Source: an uncultured Candidatus Thioglobus sp. (GTDB lineage Bacteria > Pseudomonadota > Gammaproteobacteria > PS1 > Pseudothioglobaceae). Taken from it: a stretch of 64,000 bases of DNA. Location of the stretch: the NCBI GenBank assembly GCA_905182815.1, contig CAJJCX010000001.1:62001-126000 (forward strand), written 5' to 3'. The translations under genes were made by a program, and so were the position numbers. The notes beneath the pieces are model-generated. The model saw only the letters and a list, made by a program, of their open reading frames with translations. It was not told where the DNA came from and did no database searches. Positions 1-8,291 of this stretch are shown in pieces (position 1 is the first letter of the stretch; each line of letters starts with the position of its first letter).

Positions 1-291
1 AACTTTCAATACCCAGATGAAAAAACTGAGGCACATATTATTTCTAAAGAGTCCGGCGTTGATCCAAAAATAGCATTGAAACTAGTCCAAATTGCTCAAA
101 GAGCTAGAAATCTTGTCGGCCATGGGCTGGATGAGGGAATATCTACTAGATTATGTATCTATGCAGGACAATTAATTGCTAACAAGGTTAATGAAAAGTC
201 TGCCTGTAAAATTGCAATGGTTAATCCTATTACGGATGACTTAGATATTGTCGACACTCTTAATGCTGCAATCGATACTTTTTTTGACTAA
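1..291 (+). CDS. cbbQ: CbbQ-type AAA+ ATPase, C-terminal end (partial)
   Basis: The reading frame is open from the first base, so the gene begins upstream of the window; about 96 C-terminal residues remain. The visible part matches the C-terminal domain of the CbbQ/NirQ/NorQ AAA+ family: an opening NFQYPDEKTEAH, a GLDEGISTR segment and a closing MVNPITDD segment. The Walker motifs lie upstream and cannot be seen. CbbQ forms a ring ATPase that, with CbbO, removes inhibitory sugar phosphates from RuBisCO in the cytoplasm. The stop lies 9 bases before cbbO, so the two are almost certainly one operon. The call rests mainly on this pairing; NorQ-type paralogues look similar. Confidence 0.85.
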   Translation, partial: NFQYPDEKTEAHIISKESGVDPKIALKLVQIAQRARNLVGHGLDEGISTRLCIYAGQLIANKVNEKSACKIAMVNPITDDLDIVDTLNAAIDTFFD

Positions 292-300
292 GGATTAGTA

Positions 301-2664
301 ATGAGTGCGGTTCAACTTTCCGATTTTGAACAAAAGTTTCGAGATTCCTCTGACATTCTTCATGATGCGCTTGCAGGGAGCTTTGTTGAAGCCTCTAAGG
401 TTATGTCCCCAAATGGACTTAAAGTCTATTTAGATGGTGCTGGTGCGCTTCATGCAATGGGTAAAGGTGAAGACATGGTTATCTCTTTCTTGGAAGAGAC
501 GCCTATGGTCGTTAGGGAGGTTGGTGAGTCCATAATTGGTGAGATTGTATTTTCAATTATGAAAATGTCTTCACAAACATCCTCTTCTGTCTTGGTGCTG
601 ATGATTGCAAGCCTTCCAAACGTTGCAAGGCGGATGAGTGACTTTGATTTATTAAAAGGCTACCTTAGGTTAATGGAGCGAATGATAGCTCTAGCCCCTA
701 GAGGTATGAGGCCAATGCTAAATAATATTGATCAGTTGACTAGTAAGCTTACTCTTGGCGGCCTAAGAAGATGGGTTCTTTATGGAGCTGAATCATTCAA
801 ACGAGATTTTAAAGCCCAAATCGCCTATTTTGAATTAAGTAGTGCAGAATCAATGCAAATACTTGAGCAGGAGAGGCGAGGAACGCTATTTATTGATAAT
901 CAAAGAAAGTTGCAGTTTTATCTTAGAGCGTTTTATAACCGTGATTTTTTTCTACGACCGACTTCAGGTGACTACGAAACTAAGAAAGGTCTAAGACCTT
1001 ATATTGAATATGGAGTTATGCATATTCCAGATGCTTATGATGACTATAAGCATGCTTCTGGAAGAATTGTCCCTGGTATAGATTGTTATAGGGCGGTTTG
1101 TGCTCATGCCGCAGCTCATATTATGGAAACTAGAGTGGCTTTTAAAGGGGATGACTTAAATCCTTTGCAAGTTGCATGCATTTCTCTAATAGAAGACTTA
1201 AGGGTTGAGCTTAATACATTAAAAAAATTTCCAGGTATGAAGAAAACTTGGATTGCGCTTCATCCTGAAGATGAGGACTTAAAAGATTTAAATCCTTTCA
1301 TAGTAGATCTGGTTGATTTCTCAAGGGCTGCATTAGATCAAAAATACACAGTAAAGCAGTCATTTAACAGTGATTTTCTTAAGTTATTTATTAAAAAAAT
1401 GACCAAAATGCCTGAATCATCAGCAATGAGCTATGAGTTGGGTATGAATTATTACGAGCTACTTAAGACTGAAACAGATGTGAAAATAAGCGCTTCCGCT
1501 CTTGTATCAACGCCAATTATATATAGAGATGATAATAGATATATTTGGGAGTACGAAGAGCTTGATTGGTTGTCAGAGGGCAATGATTATGTCCCTGTTA
1601 GTCAAAGACAGGTACGTAAAAATGTCAATATTATGGAGATGTATAACGAGCTTGATGTTGAAACCGCAGGTGATGATGCGCAGGAAATTTGGACTTTAGA
1701 GTCAGAGTACTTTCCTGATGAGCTCGATGGCGTAAGTATTAATGAAATTGAGGGTAAGGAGCCAGTAAGTGAGCCTTTTCATTACAATGAGTGGGATTAT
1801 CAGCTTCAGCTCTATCGGCCAAACTGGGCAACTCTGTATGAAAGACGTTTGAGAAAAGGGGATCCAGAGTTAATTAATAAAATTTTAAAAACTCACAAAC
1901 CTATTGCCAATCAACTTAAAAATGCGATTGATCGAATGCAGCCTCAAGGTCTCGTAAAACTCAAGAAGCAACAAGAAGGAAGTGAGCTTGATCTTGATGC
2001 ATGCGTAACAGCTTTAGCAGATATTAGATCTGGCATAACCCCATCTGACAGGATTTATGTAAAGAAAGTGCAGCATGTTAGAGATGTCTCTGTGAACTTA
2101 TTAATGGACTTATCTGAATCTACCAATGATATGGTTATTGGAAGTGATAAAACAATTTTGGAGCTAATGAAAGAGTCAACTTCATTACTTTCATGGGCAA
2201 TTGACAAGATTGGAGATAATTTAACTATTTCAGGGTTTGCATCGGATTCAAGACACGATGTTCAGTACTATCGCTTTAAGCCATTTCATTATAGTTTTAA
2301 TGATGAAGTAAAAGGCCGATTGGCTGGAATAAAAGGTGGCCTATCAACCAGAATGGGGGCTGCAATAAGGCACGCTGGGGTCGATTTATTGACTCAATCT
2401 TCAGCTAAGAAAATTCTTTTGATCTTAACGGATGGAGAGCCTGCAGATATTGACGTTGATGATCCACAGCATCTTCGTATGGATGCAAAAAAAGCGGTTG
2501 AAGAGTTACGAAGTCATGGAATTGTAACGTTCTGTATTAGTTTAGATCCTCACGCTGATGAATATGTTTCGAGAATTTTTGGTAAAAATCGTTTTATGGT
2601 AATTGATAATATTCAAAAATTACCTGAGAGACTTCCTCAATTGTTTATCTCATTAACTAAATGA
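301..2664 (+). CDS. cbbO: CbbO, von Willebrand factor A protein of the RuBisCO activase complex
   Basis: A 787-residue protein with a long alpha-helical N-terminal region and a C-terminal von Willebrand factor A domain from about residue 590. The metal-ion-dependent adhesion site is readable as D603-L-S-E-S (DxSxS), followed by a later ILTDGEPAD segment typical of vWA folds. In the family, CbbO is the adaptor that docks on RuBisCO while the CbbQ hexamer supplies ATP-driven remodelling. It follows cbbQ by 9 bases and overlaps the next small gene by an ATGA junction, so it is mid-operon. NorD proteins have the same architecture; the CbbO call fits an autotrophic SUP05-like host but no RuBisCO gene is in view. 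Confidence 0.85.
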   Translation: MSAVQLSDFEQKFRDSSDILHDALAGSFVEASKVMSPNGLKVYLDGAGALHAMGKGEDMVISFLEETPMVVREVGESIIGEIVFSIMKMSSQTSSSVLVLMIASLPNVARRMSDFDLLKGYLRLMERMIALAPRGMRPMLNNIDQLTSKLTLGGLRRWVLYGAESFKRDFKAQIAYFELSSAESMQILEQERRGTLFIDNQRKLQFYLRAFYNRDFFLRPTSGDYETKKGLRPYIEYGVMHIPDAYDDYKHASGRIVPGIDCYRAVCAHAAAHIMETRVAFKGDDLNPLQVACISLIEDLRVELNTLKKFPGMKKTWIALHPEDEDLKDLNPFIVDLVDFSRAALDQKYTVKQSFNSDFLKLFIKKMTKMPESSAMSYELGMNYYELLKTETDVKISASALVSTPIIYRDDNRYIWEYEELDWLSEGNDYVPVSQRQVRKNVNIMEMYNELDVETAGDDAQEIWTLESEYFPDELDGVSINEIEGKEPVSEPFHYNEWDYQLQLYRPNWATLYERRLRKGDPELINKILKTHKPIANQLKNAIDRMQPQGLVKLKKQQEGSELDLDACVTALADIRSGITPSDRIYVKKVQHVRDVSVNLLMDLSESTNDMVIGSDKTILELMKESTSLLSWAIDKIGDNLTISGFASDSRHDVQYYRFKPFHYSFNDEVKGRLAGIKGGLSTRMGAAIRHAGVDLLTQSSAKKILLILTDGEPADIDVDDPQHLRMDAKKAVEELRSHGIVTFCISLDPHADEYVSRIFGKNRFMVIDNIQKLPERLPQLFISLTK

Positions 2665-2921
2665 TGGTTGCTGAAGAAGACGATAATTTAATAGATTTTG
2701 ATCCAAAATATCCTTATATTTTGCCAGATGATTGGAAAGAAAAGAATTCCCCAAGTGTTTACGAAATATTAGCTACAACAAATACACTTAAAAGAATGTA
2801 TGCTGACAAAGTAAAAGAGATTGAAGAGGGCGTTACTAGTAATAAACTAGGAGAAGAAGCTTTAAGAAATATTGCTACAAATTATCAAACTATTAAGTCG
2901 CTCCTTTTTCAATCACGCTAG
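2661..2921 (+). CDS. Small acidic protein of unknown function, cbbO-coupled
   Basis: An 86-residue protein whose ATG overlaps the cbbO stop (ATGA), implying translational coupling. No signal peptide or membrane segment is visible. The N-terminal third is acidic and proline/aspartate-rich (FDPKYPYILPDDW), and the rest is predicted helical and charged. I do not recognise a family. Its position directly behind cbbO suggests a function linked to RuBisCO activation or a neighbouring process, but this is inference from position only. Confidence 0.6.
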   Translation: MMVAEEDDNLIDFDPKYPYILPDDWKEKNSPSVYEILATTNTLKRMYADKVKEIEEGVTSNKLGEEALRNIATNYQTIKSLLFQSR

Positions 2922-2933
2922 GATGAAAAAATT

Positions 2934-3467
2934 ATGAATCTAAGTCAGTTCAATGAAGAGATAAGAAGTTTAGATAAAGATTTTTTGCAATCGATACTAG
3001 ATGGCTCTGCGCTGTTGATGGTTGAAGACCAGTCATTGGGTCTGGGTAGTTCAAATGGTGCATTTGTAATTTTTTGGATTGAAGATGAGGTGTTTTCTTC
3101 AGTTGAAGATTTAAGAAGTTATTTGGCTGAAGAGGCTGAAGATCTTCACGCGAATTATTACAAACATAGCCCTATTAGTAAGGAATATTTCGAAGCTAAA
3201 TTATCTAGCTTAATGGATGAATACGGCCAGACTGCATTTGTATCTCAGCAAGGACGCATGCCAGAGAAAACCCTCATTAGTTCAAATGGTGATTTATTAG
3301 TCTTAACCGAAGAAGACTATACTTTTAAATATGGCTTATACTTAAACCTTGAAGATAATTTAAGCCCTAAAATTTCAGCCTTAAAGGCAAAAACTTGGCT
3401 TCAATCAGGCGCTGCATATAATGACTATATTGCTGTTAATGTTTTTCGATTTAGTTCAATTGAATAG
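2934..3467 (+). CDS. Acidic soluble protein of unknown function
   Basis: A 177-residue protein starting 12 bases after the preceding small gene, so probably the last gene of the cbbQ-cbbO transcript. It is rich in Asp/Glu, lacks a signal peptide or membrane helix, and has a mixed alpha/beta look with a short hydrophobic strand (GAFVIFWIEDE). I do not recognise any domain or motif. A sigma-70-like promoter for the next gene probably lies in the roughly 95-base AT-rich gap that follows. Confidence 0.6.
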   Translation: MNLSQFNEEIRSLDKDFLQSILDGSALLMVEDQSLGLGSSNGAFVIFWIEDEVFSSVEDLRSYLAEEAEDLHANYYKHSPISKEYFEAKLSSLMDEYGQTAFVSQQGRMPEKTLISSNGDLLVLTEEDYTFKYGLYLNLEDNLSPKISALKAKTWLQSGAAYNDYIAVNVFRFSSIE

Positions 3468-3563
3468 TTATTAAGTATATATTTTCATTTTTTTCAACCA
3501 ATTCTTTCTAAGAAGCTAGAAAGAAAAAGTAGTATAAAATTAAACGAAAATTATTATTTAGAC

Positions 3564-4871
3564 ATGACTCAGCATCAAAACTTTTTAAACTCTCTTATTC
3601 AGCGTATCCGTATGGGGCGTTCAAATAAGAAAGTATCCAGTCCTGAAAGTATCATCACGCTTTGCAATCAGTTAGTAAGTAAAAATGGAGAGGCAACATT
3701 ATTTTCTCTTGCAAAAATAATTTTGGAAGATTTTAATACTCTTTCAGAAGAGCAAAAAAAGTCATTTTTTTTACAGTTTCTTGATCAGTTTGGCGTCGAT
3801 CGGCCTACTCTCAAAAAAGCTCTCATTGAATTAAATATTGATGATGAAGGCCAGCTCAGGAAACTTCATCAATTAATTGAACCTAAGAGTCATGAGCTTC
3901 TTAGAAGGTTAAATCAAGTCCCAAATGGAACATCAGTGCTTTTAAAGATGAGAGAGTCATTGTTAGAGTGCATTAAAGCTTCCCCAGAGCTTAAATCACT
4001 TGATTCTGATTTTGTTCATTTATTTAAGTCTTGGTTTAATAGGGGGTTTTTAAGACTTGAGCGCATTGATTGGTCGACAAGTGCTAGAGTGTTGGAAAAA
4101 ATCATGCAGTACGAAGCTGTCCATGATATTTCAGATTGGGAGGATTTACAAAATAGGGTGGCTGCAGATGACAGAAGGTTATATGCTTTTTTTCACCCAG
4201 CACTTCCAGATGAGCCTCTTATTTTTATTGAGGTTGCATTGATGGACGATACGCCAAATTCAATTATGCCAATACTTGATACAAGCGTTAAACCAATTGA
4301 TCCTTTTAGCGCCACAACAGCAGTTTTTTATTCTATCTCTAATTGCCAGATGGGACTAAAGAGCGTTTCTTTCGGGAGTTTTTTGATTAAGCAAGTAGTC
4401 ACTGAAATTGAGAAGGAATTCAAACAAATCAAGCATTTTGTTACTCTCTCGCCTGTTCCTGGGCTGAAGAAATGGTCTAACAAAATTAACCTATTAGAAG
4501 ATAAAGATTTGCCTGAAAATATAATTAATGATATTAGCGAATGTTGTAAAGATAATAAGCCAAATCCTTTAGTATTGAATCGACTAACTTATTATTATTT
4601 AACTCAAGTTAAACGTAAAAATGGTCAAGCTATTAATCCAGTTGCTCATTTTCATCTTGGTAATGGCGCATCTCTTTATAAAATTCATACAGATGCAAAT
4701 GTTAATCAAAGTGCTCTAGATGATTCTTGGGGAGTGATGGTTAATTACTTATATGACCTAGAGTCAGTTGCTAAGAACCATGAAGACTATGCAAATCAAG
4801 AGCCGGTTGCAGTGTCACCAAAACTTACAAAATCTATTCAAAATAATAAGAAAAAAATCTTAGCCTATTGA
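3564..4871 (+). CDS. Malonyl-CoA decarboxylase
   Basis: A 435-residue cytoplasmic enzyme that converts malonyl-CoA to acetyl-CoA and CO2. The N-terminal half is the helical MCD domain; the C-terminal half is the GNAT-like catalytic domain. Family landmarks are seen: the GFLRLERIDW segment, the AVFYSISNCQMGL segment, the LSPVPG loop with the likely catalytic Ser296, and the FHLGNGA loop with the likely catalytic His364 (assigned by analogy to the Ser/His pair of the human enzyme). Its stop overlaps the convergent symporter stop by 7 bases. The role here could be malonate use or control of malonyl-CoA; no malonate:CoA ligase is adjacent. Confidence 0.9.
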   Translation: MTQHQNFLNSLIQRIRMGRSNKKVSSPESIITLCNQLVSKNGEATLFSLAKIILEDFNTLSEEQKKSFFLQFLDQFGVDRPTLKKALIELNIDDEGQLRKLHQLIEPKSHELLRRLNQVPNGTSVLLKMRESLLECIKASPELKSLDSDFVHLFKSWFNRGFLRLERIDWSTSARVLEKIMQYEAVHDISDWEDLQNRVAADDRRLYAFFHPALPDEPLIFIEVALMDDTPNSIMPILDTSVKPIDPFSATTAVFYSISNCQMGLKSVSFGSFLIKQVVTEIEKEFKQIKHFVTLSPVPGLKKWSNKINLLEDKDLPENIINDISECCKDNKPNPLVLNRLTYYYLTQVKRKNGQAINPVAHFHLGNGASLYKIHTDANVNQSALDDSWGVMVNYLYDLESVAKNHEDYANQEPVAVSPKLTKSIQNNKKKILAY

Positions 4872-6793
4872 TTTATTGATTCAATTTCTTTTTCAGGCTC
4901 AGTAGACATTCTTAATTTATTAGCTAAAAACCAAATTAATCCTACACCTAGTGCCCACCAAATAATTTGCCATGCCCAAATTGATGGCATTCCAAGCATC
5001 CAAGAATCATAACCAGCATTAGGTTTGCCAAAGGTGAAGTTTCCAAATATTGATCCTGGGCCAATAGCAAAAAACATCCATACCATTAATAAAAGCCCTC
5101 CAACTGGCTTAGACCAGCGATCATTAGAAGCTGTTACAGAGTGTTTTTGGAAAAATGAGTGAAATGTATCCCTATGTTGTTTGTCAGGATCTTGACTGGT
5201 CATTAAAGAGATAATTAAGCAGATTGAAATATTAAAAAACATACCCCATACAGCTGAATGAATTGTCCAGGGCCACACTCCCCAAGGTAGTCGTCCGCCA
5301 GTTATTTTCTGTCCTAATGTTTCAGTGAAGATAACTACAATAATTCCAATAATTACACCTGCAATTGCTGCATTTTTTGTAATCCATGGAAACCATGTGA
5401 CACCTAATAATGATGGCCAAAGTTGGAATGAGCAAGCAATTGCTAGACTTCCAAGAATGAGAGTGGCTTCCATCGAAAATGAAGCTAATAGCATTCCACA
5501 AAAGAACACTAACGCTGTAAGGAGTTTTGCAGCTTTAATTTGAGTTTTATAATCCGCATCTTTATTAAAATAATGAACATAAATATCTCGAGATAAAATA
5601 TTTCCAGTAGTAGACATAAATGCAGCTGCAGTGACTTGTAATGCTGCTATAGCACAGATAGCAAGGAAGCCAACCATCCATGGTGAAGTGCTTCCTACAA
5701 GTTTAATATAATGCATTACCAGTTCAGTATATTGCGCCTTAGATAGTTCTGGCAAATGCTGTGCAATTGCAAATCCTGCTTGATTAACCACACTATTTGC
5801 TCCTAGTAGATTTGCGCTTACTCCTTGTAGAGTGGAAAATAAAAACATGATAATACCAACACATGCTGCCGCGCCCCATATCTGATGAATTGAAAAGCCT
5901 TTGGTTGATTTACTGGTAAACCCAAGCATTGTGAATGTTGGTGAGGATTGAATTCCCATAACTGACATCATAAATGTAAGAGTCATAATTGCAGTCCATG
6001 GTCCTCCCTTTGGGGTTTCAATTCCTATGCCATCTGTAAATTGAATTACACCAGGAATTGCGAAGTATCCTGGGAAGTTTCCACCACCCATGCCTTTAGT
6101 TTTTCCAAGATGACTGGTTATATTTTTTGCAATGTTTGCTAAGCCTTGGTTTAATGAATCAAAGCCTCCAGCAAGATCAAGAGCAAATAAGCCCAAAATA
6201 ATCATTCCAAGGAAAAATAGTATAGTCTGCACTACTGAAATTTTTGCTATTGCTTGCATTCCACCCATGATTGAATATAAAAGAACAAATCCAGATAATG
6301 ACCACATAGCTACATTTCGTGAAAAAATACCATTAGTTAATTCACTTATTAGGAATCCTGAGGATCCAAAGAGTAATGCAGCAAATGGAATACCAAATAA
6401 AAGTGCAATACAAACTGAAATAACTCTTAGGGTGTCGTCTTTAAAGTATGCTGAAAGCATTTCACCAGATGTAGTAAATCTAAAACGCCTTCCAAGCATC
6501 CATTGTCTTTTGAGAAGAACAACTCCAGAAATTGCAACAGCTATGGCGAAAAATGAAGTATTTGCAAACTGAAATCCATCTCTAAAAATCAGTCCAGGAT
6601 GGGCAATAAAAGTCCATCCTGCAAAGGATATTCCTGTTGCTGCTATAGCAAATACCCATGGCGATAAACTTCGACCAGATAGGAAGTAGTCATCTGCAGA
6701 TGCTATTTGCTTTGAAGCTCGAACTCCCCAAAAAAAACAGTAAGACCAATAAAGGACTAAAAATATAAATATCCATGTTATTGCGCTAGTCAT
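4865..6793 (-). CDS. Sodium:solute symporter (SSS family)
   Basis: A 642-residue inner-membrane protein with about 13-14 hydrophobic helices. The N-terminal DDYFLSGRSLSPW motif and the following AATGISFAGWTF segment are classic for the SSS (SLC5-like) family, which couples sodium influx to uptake of small solutes such as acetate, proline or pantothenate. The substrate cannot be read from the sequence. It lies 48 bases downstream of the ABC permease gene on the same strand, so it may be the last gene of the transporter operon running from 12.6 kb, or it may serve malonate/acetate uptake with the convergent decarboxylase gene. Confidence 0.85.
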   Translation of the reverse strand: MTSAITWIFIFLVLYWSYCFFWGVRASKQIASADDYFLSGRSLSPWVFAIAATGISFAGWTFIAHPGLIFRDGFQFANTSFFAIAVAISGVVLLKRQWMLGRRFRFTTSGEMLSAYFKDDTLRVISVCIALLFGIPFAALLFGSSGFLISELTNGIFSRNVAMWSLSGFVLLYSIMGGMQAIAKISVVQTILFFLGMIILGLFALDLAGGFDSLNQGLANIAKNITSHLGKTKGMGGGNFPGYFAIPGVIQFTDGIGIETPKGGPWTAIMTLTFMMSVMGIQSSPTFTMLGFTSKSTKGFSIHQIWGAAACVGIIMFLFSTLQGVSANLLGANSVVNQAGFAIAQHLPELSKAQYTELVMHYIKLVGSTSPWMVGFLAICAIAALQVTAAAFMSTTGNILSRDIYVHYFNKDADYKTQIKAAKLLTALVFFCGMLLASFSMEATLILGSLAIACSFQLWPSLLGVTWFPWITKNAAIAGVIIGIIVVIFTETLGQKITGGRLPWGVWPWTIHSAVWGMFFNISICLIISLMTSQDPDKQHRDTFHSFFQKHSVTASNDRWSKPVGGLLLMVWMFFAIGPGSIFGNFTFGKPNAGYDSWMLGMPSIWAWQIIWWALGVGLIWFLANKLRMSTEPEKEIESINQ

Positions 6794-6841
6794 TTTATTT
6801 GTATCCTTGAATTATTTTTAGACATCATGATTAATTTATAT

Positions 6842-8257
6842 TTAAATTTGTGTTCTTATATGAGGTGATCTGGCATATAAAGCTACCATAGGGAGGATTA
6901 ACAGGCCAAAAACAAATTGTTGACCTTCGTAGCTTAATCCAATTCCTACTAAAAATGACGATAGAACTTGTAAAACAAGAACACCAATAACTGTAAATCC
7001 ATATCCTCCTTTTCCTCCAAGAAGTGAAGTACCTCCAACTACAACAGCAGCTATAGTTTGAAAAAGATAAGGACCACCAACGCCAACAAACCCACCACCA
7101 CTCCATCCTAAAAGTAAAATACCAGTTAGTGCAGAAACAAACCCCCCTATTGCAAATGCTCCTATCCAGTAAGCCCTCTCTGATATTGATAATCTTGCTG
7201 CAGCTGTCCGGTTTCCACCTACTGCATATAGGTTTCTTCCCCAAGTTGTATTTGATAGTGCGATAATCATAAGGATTGATGAAACAACCCAGATTACAAC
7301 AACAGGCGGGATGCTAATGCCAATAAAAGTTCCATTTGTTGCAGCTATATTAGACAACCACTTTGGCACAACACCAAAAACGCTTCCTCCAAAATCTGAA
7401 CCAATAGTTGTTAAGGCTTGAACGGCGCCAGTAACTACAAATCCAACACCCAGAGTTAAGATAAGTGCTTGACCTTGTATACGAAAACTTAATAAGCCAT
7501 TAACTATTCCAACACCTAATCCCATTAATAAAACAGCAACTATGCAGATCCATGGAGGAATTCCTAGCGTGATTAAATACATTAAGCCAATATTTGCAGC
7601 TCCAATTACAAAGCTGACTGATAAGTCTAATCCGCCTAGTAATACTACAAGAGTTTGTCCAATACATGCAAGCCCAAGGAATGATGCAAAAAGAAGCATT
7701 GATTTCAGATTCAAAGTTGAGATAAAGCCATCTACAATTAATGAACCCATAATAAAAAGTCCAATTAATACTGCTAATCCCATAAGCGCACTTTTATTAT
7801 TTTTCGCAACTGAGTTGGTGATGATTAATATTAAGAGAGTTAGAAAAAATACCACCAATGAAAGTATATTTTGCCATTGAAGAAAATCATCCATAGCAAA
7901 GGCAAGTCCAACAAATGCAATAATCATTGCTAATATGCCAATAATGGCACCCTTGTTACTCTTGATAAGGAAACTAAAGTAGCTTTCAGTAGACTCTTTA
8001 TCTTGGATTTCTATATTTTCTACTAATTGTAGATCTTCCTCTTCAAGGCCGTCAATGTATGTCCATCTTACTGAAAGGTGATGCCAGCCCCATAAGATTG
8101 AACCAAAGATTGCAACTGTATAAAGCATAACAAGTTGTGAGGGAGTGTTATCAATAAAACCTAAAACAGCACTGATAACTGAAACTATTAAAGCAACAAT
8201 AAAGCCCAGCCATTTATAAAATGAAAAGGCAGCTTTTCCCATTCTATTAATGCGCAT
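6842..8257 (-). CDS. Rbs/Xyl-type ABC importer permease with N-terminal extension
   Basis: A 471-residue membrane protein. The C-terminal ~310 residues are a BPD_transp_2 (RbsC/XylH-like) permease: the LLGGLDLSVSF motif, a GIVNGLLSF segment, and the VVVGGTSLLGGKGG loop that contacts the ATPase. The first ~160 residues add extra hydrophobic helices and an acidic cytoplasmic loop (EEEDLQLVENIE) that normal 320-340-residue permeases lack. It lies 34 bases downstream of the second, larger permease gene and 48 bases upstream of the symporter, so the order on this strand is ATPase, large permease, this permease, symporter. It probably forms a heterodimeric channel with the large permease. Confidence 0.85.
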   Translation of the reverse strand: MRINRMGKAAFSFYKWLGFIVALIVSVISAVLGFIDNTPSQLVMLYTVAIFGSILWGWHHLSVRWTYIDGLEEEDLQLVENIEIQDKESTESYFSFLIKSNKGAIIGILAMIIAFVGLAFAMDDFLQWQNILSLVVFFLTLLILIITNSVAKNNKSALMGLAVLIGLFIMGSLIVDGFISTLNLKSMLLFASFLGLACIGQTLVVLLGGLDLSVSFVIGAANIGLMYLITLGIPPWICIVAVLLMGLGVGIVNGLLSFRIQGQALILTLGVGFVVTGAVQALTTIGSDFGGSVFGVVPKWLSNIAATNGTFIGISIPPVVVIWVVSSILMIIALSNTTWGRNLYAVGGNRTAAARLSISERAYWIGAFAIGGFVSALTGILLLGWSGGGFVGVGGPYLFQTIAAVVVGGTSLLGGKGGYGFTVIGVLVLQVLSSFLVGIGLSYEGQQFVFGLLILPMVALYARSPHIRTQI

Positions 8258-8291
8258 TTTTAACCCAATTATTTTGAAATATTTTCATTAT

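Noticed and set aside
6132-6572. 146-codon open frame antisense to the sodium symporter gene
   Set aside because: The symporter frame is intact and family-typical; the antisense product is low-complexity and unlike any protein.
6831-7244. 137-codon Trp/Cys-rich frame overlapping the permease gene
   Set aside because: Composition (many Trp, Cys, Ser) is that of an out-of-frame reading of the permease gene.
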